Shown in pieces: positions 1-9,255 of a stretch of 64,000 nt of DNA. The stretch covers positions 1-64,000 of the forward strand of contig JAFXHF010000019.1 in NCBI GenBank assembly GCA_017536545.1, given 5' to 3'. The notes below the pieces were generated by a model, which saw nothing but the letters and a program-made list of their open reading frames with translations, made no database searches and had not been told where the DNA came from. The DNA comes from a bacterium (GTDB lineage: Bacteria; Cyanobacteriota; Vampirovibrionia; Gastranaerophilales; Gastranaerophilaceae). Position 1 is the first letter of the stretch; each line of letters opens with the position of its first letter. The translations under genes were made by a program, and so were the position numbers.

Positions 1-848
1 GCTCCAAGGGTTGATGTTACAGGTCCATCAAAGCAAGGACAGTAGAAATACTGTTTACCATTATAAGCATAAGCTCCAGCTCCCCCGTCAGTGATTACTA
101 TAACTTGGTAGTCTGAAACTTTTAGCTTTTTAAACATTTCTTTTAGGTCAGGGTGAACAAGTTGTTCTGAGAATTTTTCATCTCTAGTGTCAGGTCTTAA
201 TTGAATACCTGTTGCCATAGATGCTTCTTCTTTATTCATTACAACGATTTGAGCCGATTCTAATATTCCTTTAAGGAAGTTGAAACCTTTCTTGATGCCA
301 GTTGAACCCGCATTGAAACAAACATATGTGCAGTTTTCTCTTGCAAAGTTTACTATGTCATCCAAAACTTTGTTACTATCACCATTAAGAGGTGCAATAT
401 ATAAGAATTTAGCGTTTTTAATTGCTTCAAAATTTATTTCGGATTTTTTAAGATGTGCATTAGCACCACGGTGTGCTAAAACTGTTCTATCGCCCTCAAA
501 GCTTGTTAGGATAATTGAAAAACCAGTTGTATCTTCTTTATCTTGAACAATGTTTGATAAATCAACGTTTTTATCTTCAAAGAATTTGAATATACCTCTT
601 GAATAAATATCATCCCCAACTTTAAAGATTGCACCTGTTTTATAACCAAGGTTTGCAAAGTTTGTTGCAGTGTTTACTCCACCGCCGCCAACTTGTGTGT
701 CAAAATCAGAAATTTCGATTTTTGAACCATAAGGATAGCTCATAAATTCTGCTTTTCTATCTTTTGTTCTAACTGATACAATGTTTGCGTCTTCACATTC
801 AACAAAAACATCCATTGTAGCACTACCGATTGTTATAATATCACTCAT
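1..848 (-). CDS. PfkB-family carbohydrate kinase, 3'-truncated by window edge
   Basis: About 282 codons read in from the ATG at 848 and run off the left edge. The start MSDIITIGSATMDVFVE is a typical ribokinase-fold beta strand. The run of Gly followed by VNTATNFANLG (about residues 53-68) matches PfkB signature 1, which closes over the sugar. The last visible residues, GPVTSTLGA, are where the second signature (GAGDxF, anion hole and catalytic Asp) should begin, so the catalytic motif lies just outside. The family phosphorylates sugars or nucleosides with ATP; the substrate cannot be told. The start has an AGGAGAAGAAAAAG-type ribosome site. It is divergent from the gene at 989. Confidence 0.85.
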   Translation of the reverse strand, partial: MSDIITIGSATMDVFVECEDANIVSVRTKDRKAEFMSYPYGSKIEISDFDTQVGGGGVNTATNFANLGYKTGAIFKVGDDIYSRGIFKFFEDKNVDLSNIVQDKEDTTGFSIILTSFEGDRTVLAHRGANAHLKKSEINFEAIKNAKFLYIAPLNGDSNKVLDDIVNFARENCTYVCFNAGSTGIKKGFNFLKGILESAQIVVMNKEEASMATGIQLRPDTRDEKFSEQLVHPDLKEMFKKLKVSDYQVIVITDGGAGAYAYNGKQYFYCPCFDGPVTSTLG

Positions 849-988
849 CTTTTTCTTCTCCTATTCTTTACTTGATTTTATCATATTTTTTAAGTTCTGG
901 AAAGTGTAAATAAATATTAAAACTAGGGCAAAAAATATTTTTACGGTTTTTAATTCAGACAGTGTTTTATAAAACTTAGGAAAAGAAA

Positions 989-3427
989 ATGAAAATATTA
1001 CCTCTCTCTTATTTAGCCCCTGCAATAAATGTTGCAAAAAAACAAGATAAACAAAACTCTATGCAAACAAGCCCTATGCAAGAAACAACAGGCATCCCAG
1101 GGATGTATGCATATAGAGATTATAATATAAATTTTGGAGCAAGATTATTCAGAACTCCACAGAACTTCTATGAACAAGACTTTAACGAACAGAATATGCC
1201 ACGTAGCTTGCATGAATATATTTATGAAACAGGAGATCCAGCGTTCCAACGCTCAATTCCACCAGCTCAAGCAATGAAAGAAGTGTTTGGGAAAATAGAA
1301 GAAGCAAAAGATTTAGATGAAGTGAAGAAAATGTTTCCAAATGAACCATTGTTTGCAAACTTGAGCTCAAAACCAAAACGCAAATCAAGAGAAGGCTTGT
1401 TGGGAATGATAAACTTGTTAAAAGAAGACCCAAGTTACGCAGATAAAACACTATTTAAAAATGGTAAAAACGACTTAGGTATGTATATAATTAAAAAGAT
1501 ATACATCGAAGGAAAAACATTAAAAGAAATCAATAAAGATTTTAATAAAGATGTAAGTGTATATTTCAAGAGTTATGATATTACACCACAAGATTATAGT
1601 GCATTTGGTATAAGATTCCCAGAAAAACCGTTCTGGAAGTCATTTATTGCAACAAGAGAAGACTTTCCATATGTTTATATTCCAAGAGCAGGAGCAAATG
1701 GAGGAACAGGTAATGGTTCAAAAACAACAGGTTCTCATGGTACAAGAACAACAGATGTTGACCATACCCCAAAACCAAGAAAATATAAATTAAAAGATTA
1801 CCAAAAGAAACAATTAACAGATGACATCATCGATGCAAAAGGTGATGCACAGGCAATTGAAAAGAAAGTAATAAAACGCTTCAAAAAAGACGATCCAGAA
1901 GCATCATTTATTGTGAAATATTTAAGTCCAATAATGACAGTAGCAGCAGATAAGGTACATTTATCTGAAGAAATGAGATATTTTGCAGAAGAAGAAAAAG
2001 AGAATGGAAAAACTGTAAAGGGAGCAACAATGTTTGAACGCTTCTGGAAAGCAAATCCATTTTTATTAAAAGAATATTCTCAAGCGATTACCGATACAAT
2101 CGAGTTGTTTGAGGATGTATATGGTGCAGGCGGAATGATTCCGATGAATAAGGAATTTGAAGAGATAACAAAAAATTCAGAGAACCAAAAGGCAATAGAT
2201 TATGTAACAGCAGAGTATTTAGAACTTTTGGATTACACAAAAACAATCGAACCAAAACGAAATGCCCGCTATGCAAAACATGATGAAGACCAAGCGTTAT
2301 GGGAAGCTCATTTTATGGAACGTTATGGTGATCCTAAAGCTCAAAAAGAAGAGCTAGATCAGGCTTTGGATGAGCTTTTAGATATTGTTAAAAATGTGGA
2401 TTCAGAGCTTGAATTATTGCAAAGAGAAGCGGCAAAGTATGGTGCTGAGGTAATTACATTACGTGGTAAAGATGGTGAGGATATAAATGTAACAGGTAAT
2501 ATTGAGGAAGTTTACGAAGATGTTATAAAAAATGAAGCAAAACTTTATCCAACCGCTTTTGCTAATCATTTTATTAAATTCATGAAAACATATGAAGAGA
2601 TTGGTGATAGATACAAATTAAGTGTTGCAACTCGTCAAGTTAAAGATATGATTGATGATGATAAAATTATGACTGATGAAGAGTTTGATGATGAATCAAA
2701 ATCTATTTACTATACGTATTACTTACATTATCCTCAAATGTCGTTAGCTGCTGCAGCGGCAATGGCTGATACTTTAACAAGACATTCTGAGGTTGACTTA
2801 CCAGGGGTGATTTATCGTATGTATGCTGATGAATATAATACTTTAGCTGTAAAGAATCCTCTATTAAATGAAGTGTTCACTAAAGTTATGTCTGAACATA
2901 GACGAGAATTGGATTCTTTGTATAACTCATACCTCAAAGATATTACACCGACTGAGTTGAATAAGATTCGTATTACAATGTTAGATCAGCTATCTAAGTA
3001 TCATCCAGCTGAACAGTTATTGCCTGAAGATTCGCAGGAAATAATTTTAATGCTAAAAGAAATGACTAATAACGTTAAATTCCGTAGAAAAATATTAGGT
3101 GATGCATTAAATGTGATGATTCCAAATTATAGATTATCAAGAGGTCTTTTGGATAAGAATTTAACACCAGATCAAAAAATGGCAAAATTTGAACATCTTA
3201 TGGGGATGTTTGTGAATGACTTTTTAAATTATAGTCATGATGTTCCTGTCCTTTTAACAATATTGAATAGAGAAACGATTGATAAACATAAAGATCGTTT
3301 GTCTACAGAAACTTATAATAAACTAATGGCTATGGCTGATGGATTTACTCATCCTGAATACAGACGTCTTTTTGAGTATTCTACATTAGAATTGGTTGAA
3401 TTAGATTCAGTATATAAAAGAAGATAG
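989..3427 (+). CDS. Large protein of unknown function, lineage-specific
   Basis: 812 residues; I do not recognise a family. The ATG follows AGGAAAAGAAA, a good ribosome site. There is no classical signal peptide. The first ~70 residues are low complexity and Gln/Asn/Pro-rich, and contain NINFGARLF (about residues 47-55), similar to the short aromatic-Gly motif near the N-terminus of the proteins at 11084, 12798 and 54074. A Gly/Thr-rich linker (about residues 237-260) separates an N-terminal third from a long, charged, mostly helical remainder. Synonymous codon choice shifts inside the gene: GCA/ACA/CCA-type codons dominate up to about 2290, T-ending codons are more frequent after. This may reflect a mosaic origin. 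The product is probably soluble or exported by an unknown route. Confidence 0.8.
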   Translation: MKILPLSYLAPAINVAKKQDKQNSMQTSPMQETTGIPGMYAYRDYNINFGARLFRTPQNFYEQDFNEQNMPRSLHEYIYETGDPAFQRSIPPAQAMKEVFGKIEEAKDLDEVKKMFPNEPLFANLSSKPKRKSREGLLGMINLLKEDPSYADKTLFKNGKNDLGMYIIKKIYIEGKTLKEINKDFNKDVSVYFKSYDITPQDYSAFGIRFPEKPFWKSFIATREDFPYVYIPRAGANGGTGNGSKTTGSHGTRTTDVDHTPKPRKYKLKDYQKKQLTDDIIDAKGDAQAIEKKVIKRFKKDDPEASFIVKYLSPIMTVAADKVHLSEEMRYFAEEEKENGKTVKGATMFERFWKANPFLLKEYSQAITDTIELFEDVYGAGGMIPMNKEFEEITKNSENQKAIDYVTAEYLELLDYTKTIEPKRNARYAKHDEDQALWEAHFMERYGDPKAQKEELDQALDELLDIVKNVDSELELLQREAAKYGAEVITLRGKDGEDINVTGNIEEVYEDVIKNEAKLYPTAFANHFIKFMKTYEEIGDRYKLSVATRQVKDMIDDDKIMTDEEFDDESKSIYYTYYLHYPQMSLAAAAAMADTLTRHSEVDLPGVIYRMYADEYNTLAVKNPLLNEVFTKVMSEHRRELDSLYNSYLKDITPTELNKIRITMLDQLSKYHPAEQLLPEDSQEIILMLKEMTNNVKFRRKILGDALNVMIPNYRLSRGLLDKNLTPDQKMAKFEHLMGMFVNDFLNYSHDVPVLLTILNRETIDKHKDRLSTETYNKLMAMADGFTHPEYRRLFEYSTLELVELDSVYKRR

Positions 3428-3441
3428 TAAATAAACACGAA

Positions 3442-3473
3442 AAAAGAGGTAGGAAATAAATCCTACCTCTTTT
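3442..3473. terminator. Bidirectional intrinsic terminator
   Basis: A perfect 13-bp inverted repeat (AAAAGAGGTAGGA and its complement) with a 6-base loop has an A run on one side and a T run on the other. It sits between convergent genes, the unknown protein ending at 3427 and pnp ending at 3489, so it can serve both. Confidence 0.9.
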
Positions 3474-3488
3474 CTTATGTTCAAAATT

Positions 3489-5627
3489 TTATTGAACGTT
3501 AGCTTTGTCTTCGTCAGTAACACCTTTGATAGTTAGGTTTACACGACCTTTTTCATCGATTTTGATAACCTTAACGATTACTTCTTGACCGATAGTTAAG
3601 TGTGGTTCGATAGCTTCGATTCTTTCTTGGCAAACTTGTGAAATGTGAACCATACCATCTTTGCCACCGCCTAATTCAACGAAAGCTCCGATAGGAATAA
3701 TTCTTACAACTTTACCTCTGATTACCATACCAACTTCAGGTTTGAAAGTAAGGTCTCTAATCATCTTCATAGCGATTTTTGCACCTTCTTGGTCGTTAGA
3801 AGTAATAGTTACAACACCAGAATCTTGAATGTCGATTTCAGCACCAGAAGCATCAATGATTGCACGGATTTGTTTTCCGCCAGGTCCGATAACTGTTCCG
3901 ATATCTTCAGTTGGAATAGTCATTGTAGTGATGCTTGGAGCAAATGGTGACATTGGTCCAGGTTCAGTGATTGCTTCTCTCATTTTTGATAAGATGTGTA
4001 ATCTACCTTCTTTAGCTTGACCTAAAGCACGACGTAATGTATCGTTAGCAATACCTTTAGCTTTCATATCCATTTGTAATGCTGTGATACCAGTATCGTT
4101 ACCTGTAACTTTAAAGTCCATATCACCTAAGAAGTCTTCAATACCTTGGATATCTGTTAATACAACAGGTTCTTTACCTTCTTCAGTAATCATACCCATT
4201 GCAACACCACCGATCATACATTTAACAGGAACACCAGCGTTCATTAATGCCATTGAAGAACCACAAGTTGAAGCCATTGATGTAGAACCGTTAGATTCTA
4301 ATACATCAGAAGTTACTCTGATTGTGTAACCAAATTCTTCTTGAGTTGGTAATGCAGGAACGTTAGCTCTTTCTGCTAAGTTACCGTGACCAACTTCACG
4401 TCTACCAGGGCCTCTTAGAGGTTTTACTTCACCAACTGAGAAACCAGGGAAGATGTATTTGTGCATATAAGTTTTTTCAGTTTCAGGATCAACGCCGTCT
4501 AGCTCTTGTTTCATAGCTGGACCAGCTAGAGTTGCAACTGATAATACTTGAGTTTGACCTCTTGTAAATACAGCTGAACCGTGTGCTCTAGGAATAACGC
4601 CAACTTCGCACCAGATAGGACGAACTTCAGTTGGTTTTCTACCGTCAGCACGAACACCTTCGTCAAGAATCATTGCACGCATAATTTTCTTTTCAGCAGC
4701 TTTGAATTCTTCAGCAACGAAGTCGATACCTGTTTCTTCTATAATTTGTTTAATATAGTGATCATCAGCTAAAGCATCAACTTTTTCTTTAACTAATTTT
4801 TTAGCTTCTTCCAATTTTTCTTGACGGTAAGCTCTGTCAAAATTGTGGTAAGCATCAAAGATTAAGTCGTGAGCTGTTTCATTGATGATATTTTTAAGTT
4901 CTGTAGTATCGTATGGGTTAACAAATTCTTCTTTTTCAACGCCACATAGTTTAGCGAATTCAACTTGAGCTTCACATTGTTTTGCGATTTCAACTTGAGC
5001 GAATTCAACTGCTGCCATAATGTCGTCTTCAGAAACGAATTTACAACCAGCTTCAACCATGATTACAGAATCATGAGTACCTGATACTACGATATCTAAA
5101 TCAGAATCTTTAGCTTGTCTGTGAGTTGGGTTAGCAATTAGATTGCCGTTTTCATCACGTGAAACTCTAACAGCACCGATAGGACCTTCAAATGGAGCTC
5201 CAGTAAGCATTAAAGCACAAGAAGCACCTAACATAGCTAATGTATCAGGTTGGTTTTCTTGGTCATAGCTGAATAATTGAGCAACGATTTGAATGTCGTT
5301 TCTATAACCTTTAGGGAATAAAGGTCTGATAGGTCTATCAATCAAACGAGAAACTAGGATAGCTTTATCACTAGATTTACCTTCTGAGCGGTTGTAACCC
5401 CCAGGGATTCTACCGATTGATGACATTCTTTCTTCATAATCAATCAACAATGGGAAAAAGTCGATACCCACTCTTGGTTCTTTTGAAACTACACAGTGAA
5501 CGAATAACATTGTATCGCCACATCTTACTGTAACGGAACCATTAGTTGATTGTGCATACTTTCCTGTTTCAATAGTAACGGTTTTTCCACCGATTTCTAA
5601 TTGAAAGCTTTTTGTTTCAGGTTTCAT
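3489..5627 (-). CDS. pnp: Polyribonucleotide nucleotidyltransferase (PNPase)
   Basis: 712 residues, the usual length. PNPase degrades RNA 3'->5' with phosphate and is a core part of RNA turnover. The order is RNase PH domain 1, linker helical domain, RNase PH domain 2, KH (GTVIGPGGKQIRAI, about residues 565-578) and S1 (GMVIRGKVVRIIPIGAFVEL, about 625-645) near the C-terminus. The phrases IDRPIRPLFPKGYRNDIQI and GRREVGHGNLAERA are diagnostic phosphate/RNA-binding stretches. It starts with ATG at 5627 behind AAAGGTAAACTT. The gene stands alone; rpsO, often next to it, is absent here. Confidence 0.98.
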   Translation of the reverse strand: MKPETKSFQLEIGGKTVTIETGKYAQSTNGSVTVRCGDTMLFVHCVVSKEPRVGIDFFPLLIDYEERMSSIGRIPGGYNRSEGKSSDKAILVSRLIDRPIRPLFPKGYRNDIQIVAQLFSYDQENQPDTLAMLGASCALMLTGAPFEGPIGAVRVSRDENGNLIANPTHRQAKDSDLDIVVSGTHDSVIMVEAGCKFVSEDDIMAAVEFAQVEIAKQCEAQVEFAKLCGVEKEEFVNPYDTTELKNIINETAHDLIFDAYHNFDRAYRQEKLEEAKKLVKEKVDALADDHYIKQIIEETGIDFVAEEFKAAEKKIMRAMILDEGVRADGRKPTEVRPIWCEVGVIPRAHGSAVFTRGQTQVLSVATLAGPAMKQELDGVDPETEKTYMHKYIFPGFSVGEVKPLRGPGRREVGHGNLAERANVPALPTQEEFGYTIRVTSDVLESNGSTSMASTCGSSMALMNAGVPVKCMIGGVAMGMITEEGKEPVVLTDIQGIEDFLGDMDFKVTGNDTGITALQMDMKAKGIANDTLRRALGQAKEGRLHILSKMREAITEPGPMSPFAPSITTMTIPTEDIGTVIGPGGKQIRAIIDASGAEIDIQDSGVVTITSNDQEGAKIAMKMIRDLTFKPEVGMVIRGKVVRIIPIGAFVELGGGKDGMVHISQVCQERIEAIEPHLTIGQEVIVKVIKIDEKGRVNLTIKGVTDEDKANVQ

Positions 5628-5694
5628 AAGTTTACCTTTTCTTTCTGCGTATTCTCTTACGCCTTTTAGTTATACACTTCCATTTACGCTTTTA

Positions 5695-5723
5695 ATTATA
5701 CATCAAACAGGTATAAATGTATA
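5695..5723 (-). promoter_or_regulatory. Sigma-70-type promoter of pnp
   Basis: On the minus strand TATACA (5723-5718), a 17-base spacer and a perfect TATAAT (5700-5695) lie about 70 bases before the pnp start. The leader then repeats the segment TGTATAAYTAAAAG-CGTAA twice in tandem, the second copy about 23 bases closer to the gene, giving a weaker second -10-like box (TATAAC). The spacing is directly seen; activity is inferred. Confidence 0.6.
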
Positions 5724-5746
5724 TAGAAATTTAATTTTTAACATAA

Positions 5747-5775
5747 TTGCGTATAGTCGATTACAGGTGTATAAT
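5747..5775 (+). promoter_or_regulatory. Promoter of tRNA-Arg(CCT)
   Basis: TTGCGT (5747-5752), exactly 17 bases, then TATAAT (5770-5775), ending 8 bases before the tRNA. It is one of the best promoter matches in the window. Confidence 0.75.
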
Positions 5776-5783
5776 GAGGGTAT

Positions 5784-5859
5784 GGCTTCGTAGCTCAGTA
5801 GGATAGAGCGGCGGTTTCCTAAACCGCGTCTTGCCCGAGTTCGACTCTCGGCGGGGCCA
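5784..5859 (+). tRNA. tRNA-Arg (anticodon CCT)
   Basis: A full cloverleaf can be drawn. The acceptor is GGCTTCG with CGGGGCC (two G-U pairs), the D stem GCTC/GAGC, the anticodon stem GCGGT/ACCGC around loop TTCCTAA (anticodon CCT, reads AGG), and the T stem CCGAG/CTCGG with loop TTCGACT. The discriminator is A. The 3' CCA is not encoded. It directly precedes the DUF3137-like gene and may be co-transcribed with it. Confidence 0.93.
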
Positions 5860-5885
5860 ATTTAAAATTTTTAGAGGTGGATTAT

Positions 5886-6977
5886 ATGAACAAGATGAAT
5901 ATGAAATTCGATAAATCTCAAGCGGTTTTTGAGTTTTATAAAAATTACGCAAATGTTGTTGCCCCTATTTTTAAAGAAGAAGAGTATCATAGAAAAGGGC
6001 AATTGGGTTTATTTATTTTTATCCTTGTTCTAGCAATTGTATTAGTAACGATTCTTTCTTTTACTGATTTAGCTCCATTTATGGTTGTTGTCGGAATACT
6101 TGCTGGTGTTTCGATAATTTTTATTTATCATAATTTTAGAAAACGAATTAAACAAAGATGTATGCCATTGTTAATACAAGCTTTTGGTGATATCTCATGG
6201 ATTCAGGAAGAAGAGTTGATTTCTGATGTAGACCTTATGCAGAGCGAATTGTTTAGTACTTTTAATAGACGTTCTAATGACGATTCTTTTATTGGAACTT
6301 ATAAAGGTGTTAGATATGAAGTTTCTGAAACTAATATGTTTTATGAAACTGGTAGTGGTCGTCGAAAAATGACTTGGCCAGTTTTTAATGGTGTTGTTAT
6401 TTCTTTTGATTCTAATAAACTTGTAAAAAACAAAACTATTATCACTACAAAAGGTGATGTTAATGTTCGCAATGCAAATCCTCTAGTTTGGTTATTTTGG
6501 ATTTGTCTTGCAGTTCAAATATTACCCTTCATTGGTTCTGTTTCAGGTTTGTTTAATTTGCTTTTATCTATTTGGCCTTATCTTTTGATTGTGCTTGTAG
6601 TTGCATTGGTTGCTATTGGGGTTGCTAAGTCTAGAAATACTGAGATTTTAGAAGAAATTAAACTTGAAGACCCTGAATTTGAAAAACGTTATAGAGCGTT
6701 TTCATCTGATGAAATTGAGGGGCGTTATTTAATTACTCCGACTTTTATGGAACGTTTTAGAACTTTGCATACCTCATTTGGTACAAGTAAGGCAAAGTGT
6801 GCTTTCTATGGCAATAAAGTTATGTTTGCGATTCCAACAAGAAAAAACTTGTTTGAAATAGGGGATTTATTTACACCTTTAGATAACCAAAAACAAATAA
6901 ACAATTTCTTATCAGAAATTTCAGCAATTTTTGATTTGATTGATTATTTTAAACTAGATGAAAAAACAGGTGTGTAG
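5886..6977 (+). CDS. DUF3137-like membrane protein
   Basis: 363 residues from the ATG at 5886, chosen over an in-frame GTG at 5877 because the GTG overlaps the AGAGGTGG ribosome site. Two membrane helices lie near the N-terminus (about residues 42-60 and 63-81). A soluble part follows with FIGTYKGVRYEVSE and later NKLVKNKTIITTKGD, the pattern of DUF3137 proteins. Two further helices come at about residues 200-216 and 225-245, and a soluble tail ends the protein. DUF3137 genes often lie near lemA, and a lemA gene is 900 bases downstream here, which supports the call. The function of the family is unknown; a role in envelope or membrane stress is a guess from the lemA link. Confidence 0.7.
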   Translation: MNKMNMKFDKSQAVFEFYKNYANVVAPIFKEEEYHRKGQLGLFIFILVLAIVLVTILSFTDLAPFMVVVGILAGVSIIFIYHNFRKRIKQRCMPLLIQAFGDISWIQEEELISDVDLMQSELFSTFNRRSNDDSFIGTYKGVRYEVSETNMFYETGSGRRKMTWPVFNGVVISFDSNKLVKNKTIITTKGDVNVRNANPLVWLFWICLAVQILPFIGSVSGLFNLLLSIWPYLLIVLVVALVAIGVAKSRNTEILEEIKLEDPEFEKRYRAFSSDEIEGRYLITPTFMERFRTLHTSFGTSKAKCAFYGNKVMFAIPTRKNLFEIGDLFTPLDNQKQINNFLSEISAIFDLIDYFKLDEKTGV

Positions 6978-7082
6978 CATCTTTTTTAAATGTTACGAAT
7001 TTGTAATATTTCCTTTTTATAAGTCAATTTCATAAAGTTTATATACTTTATATATTTACAAGGGGATATTAAAGGGAATATT

Positions 7083-7772
7083 ATGGCACTTTACGATTCA
7101 TCACAATTATTAAATATAATTAATAGTGCGAATGTTTATTTTTCAAAGTTATATCCAATAGGTGTTGGAAATGGAAATTCTACAAACCCATATGGATTTA
7201 ATGATTTAAGTGCAATTAATTTTAATGCAAATGCTAAGATGTTTGGGAATTTGGATGGGCTTGAAGAACGATTCCCAGAATTATTTAAGACTAGTGCTTC
7301 TTCATCATCATCTTCATCTGGTTTGACCCGCTCATCATCAATGGCATATTTGAATTCAGCTCAAATATCAGCAGGTGATAGTTCTACTTGGAGTCGTTAT
7401 GGCTATGATGCTAGTGCAGGGGCAAGATTAGCTGGCGTTGCACGTAATAATTCTGTTGGTTTTACGGGATATTGTGCAAGATATGTGAAAGATGCAATAT
7501 GTGATGCTGGTTTAGGAAATTATGAATATGGCCATGCATACCAAATGGACGATATTCTACGTCGAAATAGTAATTTTAGAGAAATTCCAGCAACTACTGA
7601 TGTTAGGTCTTTGCCAGCGGGGTGCGTTTTAGTATTTAATCAAGGCTCTAAAGGTTATAGCTCAAAATATGGTCATACTGAAATTACAGATGGTAATGGT
7701 CACGGTATTTCAGATGGGGTCACTAATAATTTGAGACAACCTGATGCAATATTTATGCCAGTTGCAGCTTAA
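7083..7772 (+). CDS. Putative CHAP/NlpC-like cysteine peptidase
   Basis: 229 residues with an AAGGGA ribosome site. The C-terminal ~105 residues resemble a CHAP-type amidase or endopeptidase of peptidoglycan. The likely catalytic Cys is C131 in FTGYCARYVKDAI and the His is H198 in YGHTEITDG, with the usual LPAGCVLVF strand between them. The N-terminal half is Asn/Ser-rich with a seven-serine run (about residues 73-79), probably a linker. No Sec signal peptide is present, so either export uses another route or the substrate is met after lysis. The gene sits between the DUF3137-like gene and lemA. The fold assignment rests on motif order only. Confidence 0.6.
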   Translation: MALYDSSQLLNIINSANVYFSKLYPIGVGNGNSTNPYGFNDLSAINFNANAKMFGNLDGLEERFPELFKTSASSSSSSSGLTRSSSMAYLNSAQISAGDSSTWSRYGYDASAGARLAGVARNNSVGFTGYCARYVKDAICDAGLGNYEYGHAYQMDDILRRNSNFREIPATTDVRSLPAGCVLVFNQGSKGYSSKYGHTEITDGNGHGISDGVTNNLRQPDAIFMPVAA

Positions 7773-7782
7773 TTTGTTAATT

Positions 7783-7856
7783 TGCGATTGGGGGGAATCA
7801 AACCCCCGACCTTGAGCTTCGGAAACTCACGCTCTATTCTACTGAGCTACAACCGC
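7783..7856 (-). tRNA. tRNA-Arg (anticodon CCG)
   Basis: On the minus strand GCGGTTG pairs with CAATCGC (one G-U pair). The D stem is GCTC/GAGC, the anticodon stem TGAGT/GCTCA around TTCCGAA (anticodon CCG, reads CGG), and the T stem GGGGG/CCCCC. The discriminator is A and no CCA is encoded. It reads a codon that is rare in such an AT-rich genome. Confidence 0.93.
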
Positions 7857-7903
7857 ATAAAAAATGACGGATACAAGTACCCGCCATTTTTGTAGATTTT
7901 ATA

Positions 7904-8512
7904 TTAGTTTTTGAAGTAATCAGATGCGTTAACTTCTTGTCTTGCAGCTTCAGCAGCTTCAAAGAACGGATAAGAAGAAATTCCGCACATACCAGCAATA
8001 ACTGAGCTTGGGAAAATTTCAACAGAGTTGTTAAGTTCGTTAACTGCACTATTATAAAATCTTCTAGCTGCAGCAATATGTTCTTCTACTTCTGCATAAG
8101 TTTGCATTGCTTGCATCATAGTTTGGTCTGATTTTAATTGTGGATAGTTTTCTACGTTAACCATTAATTGACCCATTTTTGATGCAATTTGGTTGTCTAA
8201 GTTGATTTTTTCAGTAATAGTGTTTGCGTCTGCTTTAATTCCTGAAGCTTTTGCTCTTAGGGCTGTAATTTCTTCCATTAAGCCTTTTTCGTGTTCCATA
8301 AATTTGTTAGCAATAGTTAAGATGTTAGGGATTAAGCTGTATCTTTTGTTTAATTGAACATCTATACCACTCATTGCTTCTTTAACTTTGTTGCGTTTTT
8401 TGATAAGACCTACGTAAATTCCGTATAGAACTAATAATAGTAGGATACCAACAACAGTAATAATTCCAGTGAATAACATAATACCGAATTCTCCTTCATT
8501 AAAATATGTCAT
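7904..8512 (-). CDS. lemA: LemA family protein
   Basis: 202 residues. A single N-terminal membrane helix (about residues 10-31, IMLFTGIITVVGILLLLVLYG) is followed by the long helical LemA domain. Hallmarks are GIDVQLNKRYSLIPNIL, LMVNVENYPQLKSDQ and RRFYNSAVNELNNSVEIFPSS. LemA proteins are membrane-anchored helical bundles of unclear role, often paired with DUF3137 or TPM-domain proteins. The start follows AAGAGGTAAGTTTT. The gene is convergent with the CHAP-like gene and lies downstream of the tRNA-Arg(CCG) on the opposite side. Confidence 0.93.
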   Translation of the reverse strand: MTYFNEGEFGIMLFTGIITVVGILLLLVLYGIYVGLIKKRNKVKEAMSGIDVQLNKRYSLIPNILTIANKFMEHEKGLMEEITALRAKASGIKADANTITEKINLDNQIASKMGQLMVNVENYPQLKSDQTMMQAMQTYAEVEEHIAAARRFYNSAVNELNNSVEIFPSSVIAGMCGISSYPFFEAAEAARQEVNASDYFKN

Positions 8513-8594
8513 AAAACTTACCTCTTTTCTTATTTATAGGTTGAGTATATCATTTTTTTTTAAGGTTTACAATACATTTTTTTTATACCTCGAT

Positions 8595-9236
8595 TTATTG
8601 TATTTTTTCGTAGAATACTACTTCTCTAGCATCTTTTCTGTATTTTTTAGCTGGTTTTGGATCTTCTTCGTATCCTAGAGTTAAAAGTTCTACTAAAACC
8701 TGTCTATTATTTAGCCCCAATAATGATTTGATGTTTTGAGCTGTTTCGTCGCTTGTTTTTGTTAATTCGTTTGCCATAGCTCCAACTATACAACAACCAA
8801 TACCTTGTTCTTCAGCTGCTAGTGTCATATAAGATACAGCATAAGTTAATTGTTCAACACTTCTTAATAGTGTTTCGTATTCTCCTAGTGTTGATGGGTT
8901 TAGTAAATTTGATGTAACAATACTTTCGCAAGTTGCTTCGTCTAGTCCTTTTTGAGCAAGAACTTTACCGAAATTTGTTTTATTCCATGAATCTAAATCT
9001 GCAATACAGCAGATAACTGTATCTGCGTTTCTAACTTGAGGCTGACCTCCTGCGGCTTCGCATAAAATATTTTTTGTTTCTTGATTTTTTACAACAATAA
9101 ATTTCCATGGCTGAACGTTCACCCAAGATGGGGCAAGACGTCCTGCTTCTAATATTTTTTCTAATTTAGAATCTTCAATTTTTTGCGATGTATATTTTCT
9201 AACACTTTTACGACTTAGGATTGCATTCATAACCAT
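8595..9236 (-). CDS. Nitroreductase family protein
   Basis: 213 residues from ATG 9236, chosen because AGGAG lies 10 bases upstream; a longer frame starting at 9272 would overlap the upstream gene and add a basic, unlike-family tail. The FMN-dependent nitroreductase fold is shown by SRKSVRKYTSQKI at the start, AGRLAPSWVNVQPWKFIVV (FMN and dimer contacts) and EEQGIGCCIVGA in the middle. Such enzymes reduce nitro compounds, quinones or flavins with NAD(P)H; the substrate is not predictable. It follows the LCP gene by 19 bases and is probably co-transcribed with it. Confidence 0.9.
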   Translation of the reverse strand: MVMNAILSRKSVRKYTSQKIEDSKLEKILEAGRLAPSWVNVQPWKFIVVKNQETKNILCEAAGGQPQVRNADTVICCIADLDSWNKTNFGKVLAQKGLDEATCESIVTSNLLNPSTLGEYETLLRSVEQLTYAVSYMTLAAEEQGIGCCIVGAMANELTKTSDETAQNIKSLLGLNNRQVLVELLTLGYEEDPKPAKKYRKDAREVVFYEKIQ

Positions 9237-9255
9237 ATTTCTTTTTCTCCTATTT

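Noticed and set aside
4581-4772. Small plus-strand frames opposite pnp and other long genes
   Set aside because: They are antisense shadows without ribosome sites or recognisable products.
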